Assembly: GCA_964653485.1 (NCBI GenBank)
Contig: CAZZFF010000019.1
Coordinates: 3,901 to 67,900 of the forward strand
DNA length: 64,000 nt
Direction of reading: 5' to 3'
Source of the DNA: CAVQND01 sp964653485
Lineage (GTDB): Bacteria > Verrucomicrobiota > Verrucomicrobiia > Limisphaerales > UBA8199
Part shown: one piece after another, positions 52,285-60,128 of the stretch
Position numbering within the stretch: position 1 is the first letter of the stretch
Layout: each line of letters opens with the position of its first letter
Position numbers and translations under genes: made by a program
Notes under the pieces: model-generated
Seen by the model: only the letters and a program-made list of their open reading frames with translations
What the model was told of the DNA's origin: nothing
Databases searched by the model: none

Positions 52285-54087
52285 ATGTGGCGACGATTGA
52301 CGGCGAGTAATGGATGGAAGTTTTTTGTCGTGCTGGGGCGTGCCGATGGGGCGCTGGCGTGGGCGTGGTGGAGTGTACTGGTAACGCGGGGGGTACTGCC
52401 GGCGGCTTTCGCCATCTCCATGGGTGTGCTGGTGGGCGCCGTGAACCGAGGCGCTCCCCTGGGGGGCCCGCTTGCATTTGCCGGCGTCGTATTCGTCCTG
52501 CTCCAGGTGCTCCCGCCGTTGCACCAGGTGATCGGGGCCAATCTCGGCAGCCAGGCCGCCGCCTGGCTTTACAGCGAATTGACCACGGCCTGCGTGTGTC
52601 CCCCCGGCCTGGGGCATTTGGAGGATCCCAGCCTGGCGACGGACCTGACGATGGGGCGCGATTTCGACCTGGGTATCAGCGGGCCGCCCCTGTCCATCTC
52701 GATGGGTTTCATTGCGTCCGGCCTCGTGGAAATGGTAGGCGGTCTGACCTCAGCGGCGGTGCTCGGCGCTTACCGCTGGTGGGCGCCTTTGGTGCTGGCG
52801 GGGGCCTGGCTGGCAACGCACTGGCTCCTGCGGGAGAGCGCGGTTTGGAAGGATCGCAACACGGAGGAGGTGCGCCAGGCGCAACGGCACGCCGACTATG
52901 CCTACCGGTTGGCGGTGGACCCGCCAGCCGCCAAGGAGCTACGACTTTTCGGACTCGCGAGCTGGGTCGTGGACCGGTTCAGGGCCCGGCGGCGGCGGCT
53001 GGTCGAGTTGCAGTGGGAAGCCACGCGACTGCGCGAGCGGCCGGTGCTGTGGAGTCTGCTGCTGGTGCTCGGGGCCAATCTGCTGGTATTCGCGGCGCTG
53101 GCGACGGATGCTGCGGCGGGCAGGCTCGAACTGGCCCGGCTGGTAACGTTCGCCGGTGCGGCGGTGGGCACCAGCATGGTAGCCTTCGGGGGCCTGTCCT
53201 GGGCGCTCGATGGCGCGGCGGCGCCGGCCACTGCGGTTCTGCGCCTGCAGGACTCCATGAAGCCGGCCGGATCGCTGTCCTTGGGCAAGCGCGGGGCGGC
53301 GGGTATGCCGGCGCGCCATGTGCGGTTCCGCGATCTGAGCTTCGCGTATCCCCGCAGCAGCCGACCGGTGCTCGATGGGTTCGATCTGTCCATCCCGGCG
53401 GGCACGTCGTTGGCCATTGTGGGCCGAAACGGCGCGGGCAAGACGACCCTGGCGAAATTGCTTTGCCGGCTGTACGACCCCGGCAGCGGCGCCATCGAGA
53501 TCGATGGAGTGGATTTGCGGGAGCTCGAGCTGGAAGGATGGCGAGCACGGCTCGCCGCGGTTTACCAGGACTTCGCTCGCTTCGAATTGCCGTTGCGCGA
53601 CAATGTGGCGCCTGGAGGCGCGCCAGAGGAGGTCATCCGGGAGGCGCTCGCGCAAGCCGGGGCCGCCGATCTGGCGGGCCTGGACACGCCGCTGTCGAAG
53701 GGATATCCGGGCGGAACGGATTTGTCAGGGGGCCAGTGGCAGCGGATTGCTCTGGCCCGAGCCATGTGCGCGGTGAAACTTGGGGCGGGGCTGGTACTGC
53801 TCGACGAACCGACGGCCCAGTTGGACGTTCGCGGAGAAGCGGAGATCTTCGATCGCATCCTCAAGGCGACCCGGCACACGACGACCATTCTCATCTCGCA
53901 CCGGTTTTCGACGGTGCGGCACGCCGACCGGATTTGCGTGATCCAGGAGGGACGGGTGGCGGAACTGGGGAGCCACGAGGAGTTGATGGCGCTGGGCGGA
54001 CGCTACCGGAGGATGTTCGACCTCCAGGCCTCGCGCTTCAATGGCAGCGCCGATGAGGCAGAGGAGGCTCCCAATGCAGCCGGCTGA
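52285..54087 (+). CDS. ABC exporter half-transporter, first subunit
   Basis: About 600 residues from the ATG at 52285 (AGAGG just upstream). N-terminal membrane domain with about six hydrophobic segments (for example LPAAFAISMGVLVGAV, WWAPLVLAGAWLATHWLL, LWSLLLVLGANLLVFAAL). C-terminal ATPase: Walker A GRNGAGKTTL, signature LSGGQWQRIALARAM, Walker B LVLLDEPTAQLD, H-loop ISHRFSTVRHADRI. All are intact. The signature form with QWQ is usual in exporters linked to peptide or natural-product export. Overlaps the next ABC gene by 14 bases, so the two form a heterodimer. No substrate gene is obvious. Begins within 200 bases of radical SAM fragment A. Confidence 0.9.
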   Translation: MWRRLTASNGWKFFVVLGRADGALAWAWWSVLVTRGVLPAAFAISMGVLVGAVNRGAPLGGPLAFAGVVFVLLQVLPPLHQVIGANLGSQAAAWLYSELTTACVCPPGLGHLEDPSLATDLTMGRDFDLGISGPPLSISMGFIASGLVEMVGGLTSAAVLGAYRWWAPLVLAGAWLATHWLLRESAVWKDRNTEEVRQAQRHADYAYRLAVDPPAAKELRLFGLASWVVDRFRARRRRLVELQWEATRLRERPVLWSLLLVLGANLLVFAALATDAAAGRLELARLVTFAGAAVGTSMVAFGGLSWALDGAAAPATAVLRLQDSMKPAGSLSLGKRGAAGMPARHVRFRDLSFAYPRSSRPVLDGFDLSIPAGTSLAIVGRNGAGKTTLAKLLCRLYDPGSGAIEIDGVDLRELELEGWRARLAAVYQDFARFELPLRDNVAPGGAPEEVIREALAQAGAADLAGLDTPLSKGYPGGTDLSGGQWQRIALARAMCAVKLGAGLVLLDEPTAQLDVRGEAEIFDRILKATRHTTTILISHRFSTVRHADRICVIQEGRVAELGSHEELMALGGRYRRMFDLQASRFNGSADEAEEAPNAAG

Positions 54088-55945
54088 CGACATGCCCCGC
54101 GCCATGCCGTCGATGTGGCGCGCCTTGAAGCGCGGCCTCGACACCGAACCGCGGCTGCTGCCCGTGGCCTTCGGCCTGTCACTGCTCGCCGCGCTGCCTG
54201 ACGCCCTCATCGCGCTATGGCTCAAGCTGATGGCGGACGGGGTGCTGGGCGGCGATGGCCGGCGGGTTATGGGCGCCGCTCTCGGGCTGGCTGCATCCAC
54301 CGTCGGCACGTGGTTCCTGCGGGTCGTGAGTGATCGCGCCCAGCGCCGGTTTCGGGACCGTCTGACGATTGCTCTGGAGTCTCACGTGGCCCATTTGCAG
54401 GCCTCGGTGATGACCATCGCCCACCAGGAAAGTCCGGAGTACCTCGACCGGTTGGCGATGCTGCGTGACCACGTCTTTGTCCTGGACCACATGTACATGT
54501 CCTTGTTTTCCACGTGTGGCTGGGTCCTGAGGCTGGCGGTCACGTTGCTCCTGCTGGTTTCAATTCATCCGGTGCTGGGACTGCTGGCCGCCATTGCCTT
54601 GCCGACGGTTTGGACCTCGGTTTGGCGCCCCGGGGTGGAGCGGGCGGCCGAGCAGCGGGGCGCCGCGGCCCGCCGTTTGGCCCGCCACCTGTTCGAGATG
54701 GCGACCACCGCAGCGCCAGGCAAGGATGTGCGCACGGCACGCATCGGCGCCTGGTTGGCGGGGAAGCGGCGGGCGGCTTGGGATGAGTGGTACCGAGGGG
54801 TGTCCAGCGCGCGATGGGGGAGCGCGATTTGGCTTGTAGCCGCCTGGGCCCTCTTCGCGGGCGGATTCGTGGGAGCGGTCGTTTTTGTTTCCGCCGTTTT
54901 GCATGCCACCGCGGCGCAGGTGCTGCTGGTGCTCGCGGCAGGCTCGCGCCTGTCGGCCTACATCGGCGCGACGGTGGGGGAGATTGGCTTCCTGCGGGGC
55001 TTCTGGCTGGAAGGATCGCGCCGGCTTGCGTGGCTGGAGGACTATGCGCGGGCGATCGGGGAGCAAGCCGACGCGCCGGCGCCGAAGCGGCTGACGCGGG
55101 GCCTTCGGCTGGAGCAGGTCAGCTTCGCCTACCCGGGCAGCGAGCGGCGGGCGCTGGAGGATGTCAACCTGGACCTGCCGGCGGGCAGCGTGGTGGCCCT
55201 GGTGGGCGAAAACGGGGCGGGCAAAAGCACGCTGGTCAAGCTGTTGTGCCGCATGTACCAGCCCGATTCCGGCCGAATACTCGTCGACGGGGTGGACCTG
55301 GCCCGCATACCTGCCGAGGAATGGCGCTCCCGGTTGGCCGGCGCCTTTCAAGACTTTTTCAAATTTGAGTTTCGGGCGCGTCATACGGTGGGGCTGGGTG
55401 ACATTCCGCGGCTTGAGGACGAGCCCGCTGTGGCGGGGGCGATCTCGCGCGCCGGCGCGGGCGATGCCATCGACGCAATGAAGGCCGGCCTTGAGACGCA
55501 ACTCGGCGCAACCTGGCCGGAAGGGGTCGACGTCAGTTTCGGCCAGTGGCAGAAGCTTGCGCTGGCGCGGGGTTTCATGCGGGAGCATCCGCTCTTGCTC
55601 GTCCTGGACGAACCGACCGCGGCGCTCGATGCCGAGACTGAGCATGCCCTTTTTGAGCGTTATGCGGCGGCGGCGCGGGGAGGCCGCGTTGGGGACGGCG
55701 CGCTTGATGACGCCGATGGCCGGATAATCCTGCTGGTCTCCCACCGTTTCAGCACCGTGCGCATGGCGGACCTGATCGTTGTCATCGAGGGCGCCCGGGT
55801 GGTGGAGGTGGGGAACCATGAAACGTTGGTCGCCAAAGGAGGAACCTATGCTGAGCTCTACGCAATTCAGGCGGCGGCGTATCGTCAACGGAAGCCGAAC
55901 TCCAGACCAATTGGGAGCGCCGCCGTAACCACTCCGGCGACGTGA
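54074..55945 (+). CDS. ABC exporter half-transporter, second subunit
   Basis: About 623 residues from the ATG at 54074 (GGAGG six bases upstream, inside the previous gene). Membrane domain with segments such as LLPVAFGLSLLAALPDALIALWL and LRLAVTLLLLVSIHPVLGLLAAIAL. ATPase: Walker A GENGAGKSTL, Walker B LLLVLDEPTAALD, H-loop VSHRFSTVRMADLI. The signature motif is VSFGQWQKLALARG in place of LSGGQ, so one of the two ATP sites of the heterodimer may be altered. A Gly/Asp-rich insert follows Walker B (GGRVGDGALDDADGR). Confidence 0.9.
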   Translation: MQPADDMPRAMPSMWRALKRGLDTEPRLLPVAFGLSLLAALPDALIALWLKLMADGVLGGDGRRVMGAALGLAASTVGTWFLRVVSDRAQRRFRDRLTIALESHVAHLQASVMTIAHQESPEYLDRLAMLRDHVFVLDHMYMSLFSTCGWVLRLAVTLLLLVSIHPVLGLLAAIALPTVWTSVWRPGVERAAEQRGAAARRLARHLFEMATTAAPGKDVRTARIGAWLAGKRRAAWDEWYRGVSSARWGSAIWLVAAWALFAGGFVGAVVFVSAVLHATAAQVLLVLAAGSRLSAYIGATVGEIGFLRGFWLEGSRRLAWLEDYARAIGEQADAPAPKRLTRGLRLEQVSFAYPGSERRALEDVNLDLPAGSVVALVGENGAGKSTLVKLLCRMYQPDSGRILVDGVDLARIPAEEWRSRLAGAFQDFFKFEFRARHTVGLGDIPRLEDEPAVAGAISRAGAGDAIDAMKAGLETQLGATWPEGVDVSFGQWQKLALARGFMREHPLLLVLDEPTAALDAETEHALFERYAAAARGGRVGDGALDDADGRIILLVSHRFSTVRMADLIVVIEGARVVEVGNHETLVAKGGTYAELYAIQAAAYRQRKPNSRPIGSAAVTTPAT

Positions 55946-56093
55946 CGGCTCGACAGTCCAACAGATGTGACGGATGCGTCTTGGTCCCCCGGCGATGGGG
56001 CCTGCGCTATGCCTCCCAGGGTCATGGTGGTCTTCCGCCGCCGATTCCTCGCGGAGTCGGTTCAACGATTCACGGTTGGAGTTCCAACGTCAA

Positions 56094-56344
56094 CTACGGC
56101 CCTTCCGGCTTCTGGAAGGCCGCAACCGACAACGCGGGTCCATGCTCCGCAAGGCCCACTTTGCGGCGGGCGATGTGGAACATTTGGGAGAGCTGGTTGG
56201 CAAATATCCTCCTCCCCGTCATCCGCAACCCGAAGCGCGGGTCGTTGTGACGATGCCCACTGGGTTGCGGAATTCGACCAGAACCGCCAGCCATCGCCGG
56301 GTCAGTTGCGGTTTCCTCTCGATCGGCTGGTAGCAATCCGTCAC
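56094..56344 (-). pseudogene. Radical SAM (PA0069/SPL-like) gene fragment B, internally deleted
   Basis: Minus strand. Starts at GTGACGGATTGC (VTDCYQPIERKPQLTRRWLA), continues through EFRNPVGIVT and then jumps directly, with a frame change, to NDPRFGLRMTGRRIFANQLS and the C-terminus (VAAFQKPEGP, stop at 56094-56096). About 140 codons are missing between the parts. Its upstream edge is fused to a copy of the vapBC upstream sequence (56340-56386) through a shared GTGACG. Confidence 0.85.
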
Positions 56345-56386
56345 GGCGAGAATGTGGCGTGGTTATGGCGCGGTCTCAAGCACGAA
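56340..56386. repeat. 47-base direct repeat, copy 1 (next to fragment B)
   Basis: Matches 58611-58657 at 42 of 47 positions by eye, same orientation. Contains a tandem 11-mer of the form GTGGCGYGGTT. Here it precedes radical SAM fragment B and not a functional gene. Confidence 0.85.
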
Positions 56387-56419
56387 GGAAGAGGCGTGAC
56401 CCCGGCAAGTTGGAAATAG

Positions 56420-56437
56420 CCCTGCGACCACGCAGGG
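56420..56437 (-). terminator. Hairpin after the vapBC operon
   Basis: CCCTGCG and CGCAGGG pair perfectly around a four-base loop, 25 bases downstream of the last gene of the operon; the following sequence on the minus strand is CTATTT, a weak U-tract. Confidence 0.5.
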
Positions 56438-56461
56438 AAACCACCAATGAGAGCCCAGGCA

Positions 56462-57136
56462 CTACGCGCCTTCCACTTCCGCGAGGGCCTGGCGTTGCCG
56501 CATCGTTGCTGTTCGGCGAGCGATGACAAGCATCTTGTCGCGGCCGTATTGGTAGTGGCGAGAAAGCAAAGCAGTGACCCGCTCGGCATATTCCTTCGGC
56601 TCCGCCGTGGCGGAGAGAACGTTAAACCAAACCGGCAACACCTTGGGCCAGTCCACTCCGACCTGCCAGGAACCGCCCTCGTCCGCAAAGAAGATGACAT
56701 CGTCGAGGCATTGATCGATGTGGTCCAGCAGGCCGAAGAGGATGTCCATGGCCTCACGCACCTCCGCCGGATTGTTCGTCTTTGCATTGGCGACACAGTG
56801 ATCCAGGAGCCGACGGTACTCGGCAATCCACGCGCTCGTCCCAGAGGACTGTTGCGTAGAGTTCTTGGAATTGACGTTGAATGACTCGTAATACTCGCCG
56901 GCGAGACTGGCCTTTTCAAACCGCTTCACGTCCGTGAGCAAGCTCGGCCTCGCAGGCCTCTCCGCGTCCGGGCGCAGCCGCTCCAGATCGAGGTACTTCT
57001 TCGCGATCTTGTAGAGCTTGGCCGGGGGCAAAAGCTCGATCGCGTCGTCCAGCATGTAGAAAACGTACTCGTTCCCGAGCTTGCGGACCGCTGCGCGGAG
57101 CTTTTCACGGTCGATCGGGATGGGATTCCGTTGCAT
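56462..57136 (-). CDS. Conserved protein of unknown function, last gene of the vapBC operon
   Basis: 224 residues, mainly helical and soluble. Opening: PIPIDREKLRAAVRKLGNEYVFYMLDDAIELLPPAKLYKIAKKYLDLERLRPD, which looks like a well-conserved domain; the second half includes AMDILFGLLDHIDQCLDDVIFFADEGGSWQVGVDW. I do not recognise a catalytic motif. It follows the 276-residue gene with a two-base gap, and similar pairs of hypothetical proteins are, as far as I recall, neighbours in other bacteria, so they probably act together. The reason they share an operon with a toxin-antitoxin pair is unknown. Confidence 0.75.
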   Translation of the reverse strand: MQRNPIPIDREKLRAAVRKLGNEYVFYMLDDAIELLPPAKLYKIAKKYLDLERLRPDAERPARPSLLTDVKRFEKASLAGEYYESFNVNSKNSTQQSSGTSAWIAEYRRLLDHCVANAKTNNPAEVREAMDILFGLLDHIDQCLDDVIFFADEGGSWQVGVDWPKVLPVWFNVLSATAEPKEYAERVTALLSRHYQYGRDKMLVIARRTATMRQRQALAEVEGA

Positions 57137-57138
57137 CG

Positions 57139-57969
57139 TCAGAGTTCTTCGATGCGCCGCAGCATAGCCGGGCGATTTGAGTACCGACGTCGAAAGCCAG
57201 CGAGCTTCTGCTGGAAGGCCCTGATATCACCGGCCTGTGCATAGGCGTCGCGCAGTTCCTGCAGTTGGGCGGTCGCCTGGTCGTAGGCCGAAGCGATCTT
57301 CTGATCCATGAGGGGGTCCAGCCCCGACCATAGCGTGTCTGCGCGCTGCATGATCGAGGCAAGATGCTGCTTACGCAGCCTTGCCTCGCGCTCTTGCTTG
57401 GCCGCGGCCTCTTTGGCCTCCTTCTTCTGCCGTGCTTCCCGAGTCTCGATGGTCTTTGCGGCAAAATCCACGCATCTCATCGCTTGGCCGGCCGGGATTT
57501 GCGCCCGGGGATACGTCATCCGGTTCAATTCCGCCATTACGCCCGATTCACCCCCCTCGGCCACCCGTGCGAGCAATGCCCGCATTCCGGACACGGAAAG
57601 TCCCTCAAGAACTGCGGCAATGGGGATGCGGTCAGGTGCGCTGGCTCGAGACAGTCCACCGGCTACAGCGAGCGCGTCACGATCCACGGGGAACTGCTTG
57701 ATGAGTGCCTCCAGCGCGGGGCTAAGCTGATCGAGTCCCCGTGGAATCGGCGGCATGACAACCGCGCCGTCCTCGGGATCCTGCCACTCGTCCGGGTCGA
57801 AACCAGCCAGCCAGCCGAGAAACAAAGCCCGATAGTCGCCGCGCATCAATTCCTCGCGGACGCCTACAAGTTGGTCGATGAGGCCCTCGCCTTCTGTCCA
57901 CCCCCATCCGCCCTCTTCATTGCGTTCCCACCAGACAATGCACCTGTCGCCGATTTCCTTGACCGTCAA
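57139..57969 (-). CDS. Coiled-coil protein of unknown function, possibly N-terminally truncated
   Basis: 276 residues starting with TTG at 57969, which overlaps the vapC stop codon. The first part (GWGWTEGEGLIDQLVGVREELMRGDYRALFLGWLAGF) looks like the middle of a larger conserved protein, not a natural N-terminus. Residues ~170-215 are a charged coiled coil (KTIETREARQKKEAKEAAAKQE), and the C-terminus is helical. The weak start codon and the abrupt beginning suggest that vapBC was inserted into the 5' part of this gene, which is now translated by coupling. No enzymatic motif was seen. Confidence 0.7.
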   Translation of the reverse strand: MTVKEIGDRCIVWWERNEEGGWGWTEGEGLIDQLVGVREELMRGDYRALFLGWLAGFDPDEWQDPEDGAVVMPPIPRGLDQLSPALEALIKQFPVDRDALAVAGGLSRASAPDRIPIAAVLEGLSVSGMRALLARVAEGGESGVMAELNRMTYPRAQIPAGQAMRCVDFAAKTIETREARQKKEAKEAAAKQEREARLRKQHLASIMQRADTLWSGLDPLMDQKIASAYDQATAQLQELRDAYAQAGDIRAFQQKLAGFRRRYSNRPAMLRRIEEL

Positions 57970-58370
57970 TAAGGCGTGAGGATTTCCAGGTCGGGCGCGG
58001 CGTGGGCGAAGTGGGAGGGATTGCGCGTGACAATGCGCTTGGCGCCCTTGCGCCGGGCAAAGCTCGCATGGAGCGAATCGTAGATGCCGCCCCCCATTAT
58101 GCCACGGCGCTGGGCCTCGCCAATTGACCTCTCGTAATCCCCCAGCGGCAAAGCCTCGATCACCAGACTGGTCTTGAGGCCCAGTGTCAGCTCCGCAGCG
58201 GCGCCCACCGGCACCTTGTAGAAGCCAGTGAGTGTGGCAAACGTCTCCGCCAGCGCGTGAGCGTCCGTGAAGGGGCTCTCGGAATCCTCAAGCGCCTCGA
58301 GGCAGGCGGCATGCTCGGGGTGCTGCTCCAGCAGGGCTCCGACCAGCACACCCGTGTCCAGGAAGGTCAT
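57966..58370 (-). CDS. vapC: VapC-family PIN-domain toxin
   Basis: 134 residues. PIN-domain ribonuclease: first acidic residue Asp5 in MTFLDTGVLVGALL, Glu in HALAETFATLTGF, Asp in GIYDSLHASFARRKGAKRIVTRN. The fourth acidic position is unclear (TRNPSHFAH). VapC toxins cleave tRNA or rRNA. The start overlaps the vapB stop by four bases and its own stop overlaps the start of the next gene, so expression is tightly coupled. Confidence 0.9.
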   Translation of the reverse strand: MTFLDTGVLVGALLEQHPEHAACLEALEDSESPFTDAHALAETFATLTGFYKVPVGAAAELTLGLKTSLVIEALPLGDYERSIGEAQRRGIMGGGIYDSLHASFARRKGAKRIVTRNPSHFAHAAPDLEILTPY

Positions 58371-58615
58371 CGCTCGTAATGCCGGGCGGCTTCAACGGCT
58401 TCCGCCAAGGGTGTGGAAGGAACATCACCAGTCCACACCTTCAGCTTTCCGCGCCTGATGACTTTGCCGTCAGCCGTGGGGACGATCTCCAGCACGATCC
58501 GCCCCGGCGTCGCCGAGGCTTTCAGTTTCTGCCCGCGCGGAACCCCGGCGGCCCGCCGCAGGTCACGGGGCAGGACAATCCGGTTCGAAGCATCAAGCTG
58601 CACAATCGTCGTCAC
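58367..58615 (-). CDS. vapB: VapB/AbrB-family antitoxin
   Basis: 82 residues from the GTG at 58615. AbrB/SpoVT-like swapped-hairpin DNA-binding domain: TTIVQLDASNRIVLPRDLRRAAGVPRGQKL, then a C-terminal toxin-binding tail (VPSTPLAEAVEAARHYER). The frame is open upstream to 58678, but that part covers the repeated upstream sequence and lacks protein character. No Shine-Dalgarno is visible; a weak promoter (TTGAAA, 17 bases, CACATT at 58622-58650) would put the transcript start at the GTG. Confidence 0.88.
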   Translation of the reverse strand: MTTIVQLDASNRIVLPRDLRRAAGVPRGQKLKASATPGRIVLEIVPTADGKVIRRGKLKVWTGDVPSTPLAEAVEAARHYER

Positions 58616-58657
58616 GGCACGAATGTGGCGCGGTTGTGGCGCGGTTTCAAGCACGAA
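58611..58657 (-). promoter_or_regulatory. vapB upstream region / 47-base direct repeat, copy 2
   Basis: Minus strand: TTGAAA at 58645-58650, 17-base spacer, CACATT at 58622-58627, then six bases to the GTG start. The spacer contains a tandem CCGCGCCACAA-type repeat suited to AbrB-type antitoxin binding. Same sequence as 56340-56386. Confidence 0.6.
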
Positions 58658-58686
58658 TCGGGCGCATGGAATCCGCATCCATACCC

Positions 58687-59464
58687 CTAATCCTCTTTCC
58701 CCCCAATCAACTTCCTGTCGAGGAGTTGCAGCAGTTCTGTGGCGGCAATCAGGATTTCAACGAACACATCCCTCAGCGGCTGCTTGCCAACGCCGAAAAA
58801 CTCGGCCGCCCTTTCGTAGCCATCGCCCTTGCGATGACCGACGCCGTGCCGTAAGCCGTACAGCCGCCGCATGTAGGTCCCAACTGGCTCGGCGGCGATT
58901 CCGTTCATCGCCAGAAACCGCTCGAACTTCGCGATACCCTTCTCCTCCGCGATCTTCGACGGCAACCATTTGCCGATTTCGTCTTCGTTCAATGAATCTA
59001 TGATGAGCTTCGCCAATGCGAGGACTTGTCCGTCGAACTCCCCTTGTTCGTCGTTGAGTGGGATACGAAGCGTGGCAAGCAAGTAGGAGACTTCGTTGGC
59101 AACATCCCCGGCTGATGCCTCCCTCGGGCAGTACGTTATACGACTTCCAATAAAGCTGCTCCTCGTGTGGCAGGCTCTTTCCAAGGTCGCCGAGGAACAC
59201 AACGACGTGGTCTCGGCGTTCGTCATCTACAGGCAGCCCCCACAGTCCGCCGCGCCGGATGTAGCCTGCCTCAACAGAGTACACCTCCGGCCTAGCGTAA
59301 TACGTTTGAAGAATTTCACGCCGGAAAAACACTGGCTTGAGGAAGCCGGCAGCGCCGGCATTCTTCCCCCAATAGCCGGCAAGCTTTTTGGGGTCACATG
59401 TGGATGCAACTTGCTTTCCCTCGTCGTCAAAGCCACTGACGAATTCAGCGCATTGAGAATTCCT
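58687..59464 (-). pseudogene. Broken gene for a conserved hypothetical protein (C-terminal parts)
   Basis: Two frames together give pieces of one large protein: FVSGFDDEGKQVASTCDPKK, VFFRREILQTYYARPEVYSV, GGLWGLPVDDERRDHVVVFL, YWKSYNVLPEGGIS in the upstream frame, then after a frame change near 59100 NEVSYLLATLRIPLNDEQGE, LAKLIIDSLNEDEIGKWLPS and YGLRHGVGHRKG to the stop at 58687. The N-terminal part is replaced by radical SAM fragment C, fused at ~59465, and the middle is deleted. The parent family is a widespread hypothetical protein of unknown function. Confidence 0.7.
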
Positions 59465-59725
59465 CTTCTTGGTGACGATGGAGACCGGGTTGCGGAACTC
59501 GGCCGGCACGGCCAGGCAGCGGCGGGTCAATTGCAACTTCCGTTCGATGGGCTGGTAGCAGTCGGTCACGCCGCTCATGGCCAGCTTCTGCGGTTTCCAT
59601 TTGGGCGAGGAGATCTCCTTGCGGAGCAACTCGGGCGCGTTTTCCTTCACCATGATCTTCGTCTCGAAATCCAGGCCGGCAGAGAAACCGAGGTACTCAT
59701 GAAACGGGCGGGCGTAACAGTACGC
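59465..59725 (-). pseudogene. Radical SAM (PA0069/SPL-like) gene fragment C (N-terminal half)
   Basis: Minus strand. Reads AYCYARPFHEYLGFSAGLDF, ETKIMVKENAPELLRKEISS, PKWKPQKLAMSGVTDCYQPI, then EFRNPVSIVTKK, where similarity ends and the broken hypothetical gene begins. The upstream edge cuts through the cluster motif: only the last Cys of CxxxCxxC is in family context; the Cys residues before it belong to unrelated sequence. It is thus the half missing from fragment D, but located on the wrong side of it. Confidence 0.85.
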
Positions 59726-60128
59726 CGGGCCACAGCTCCACGGACAAACCAACTCCGCGATCCTGACGCTCTAAAGCTCCAACATGCATCCAATTGGAGG
59801 AATCCCCCAAGCCTGAGCTAATGGCACACTCTGCAAGTAGAATGGTACGTTCTGCTAGTGACAGACTCCAGCCGGATTCACAGCCCCGGCCCACCGCGGA
59901 CCAGCCGGACGAAATTGTTGATGCGCATGGCATCTCCCTGAGGCCCGAGTCCCTTGACCAATCGGGCCGGATCGCCGGACTTGAAATCGGTGCGCCGGGG
60001 ACTGCCGGGCGGCATGCTCATAAACCCCAACGCACGGCCAAACAAAACGCGGATACGTCTCGCCACCAGGTTTCTCTTTCGCTTCCCTTGCGGACAAGTT
60101 ACTGTGCTGCAGCGATACTTTAAATTTG
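59726..60128. other. Gene-free spacer between fragment C and the methylase gene
   Basis: About 400 bases. Small minus-strand frames exist but none resembles a known protein. It must hold the promoter of the plus-strand methylase gene; no strong consensus boxes are seen. Confidence 0.5.

Noticed and set aside
52314..54056. 580-codon plus-strand frame in another phase inside the first ABC gene
   Set aside because: Gly/Arg-rich shadow; the ABC motifs are in the other frame.
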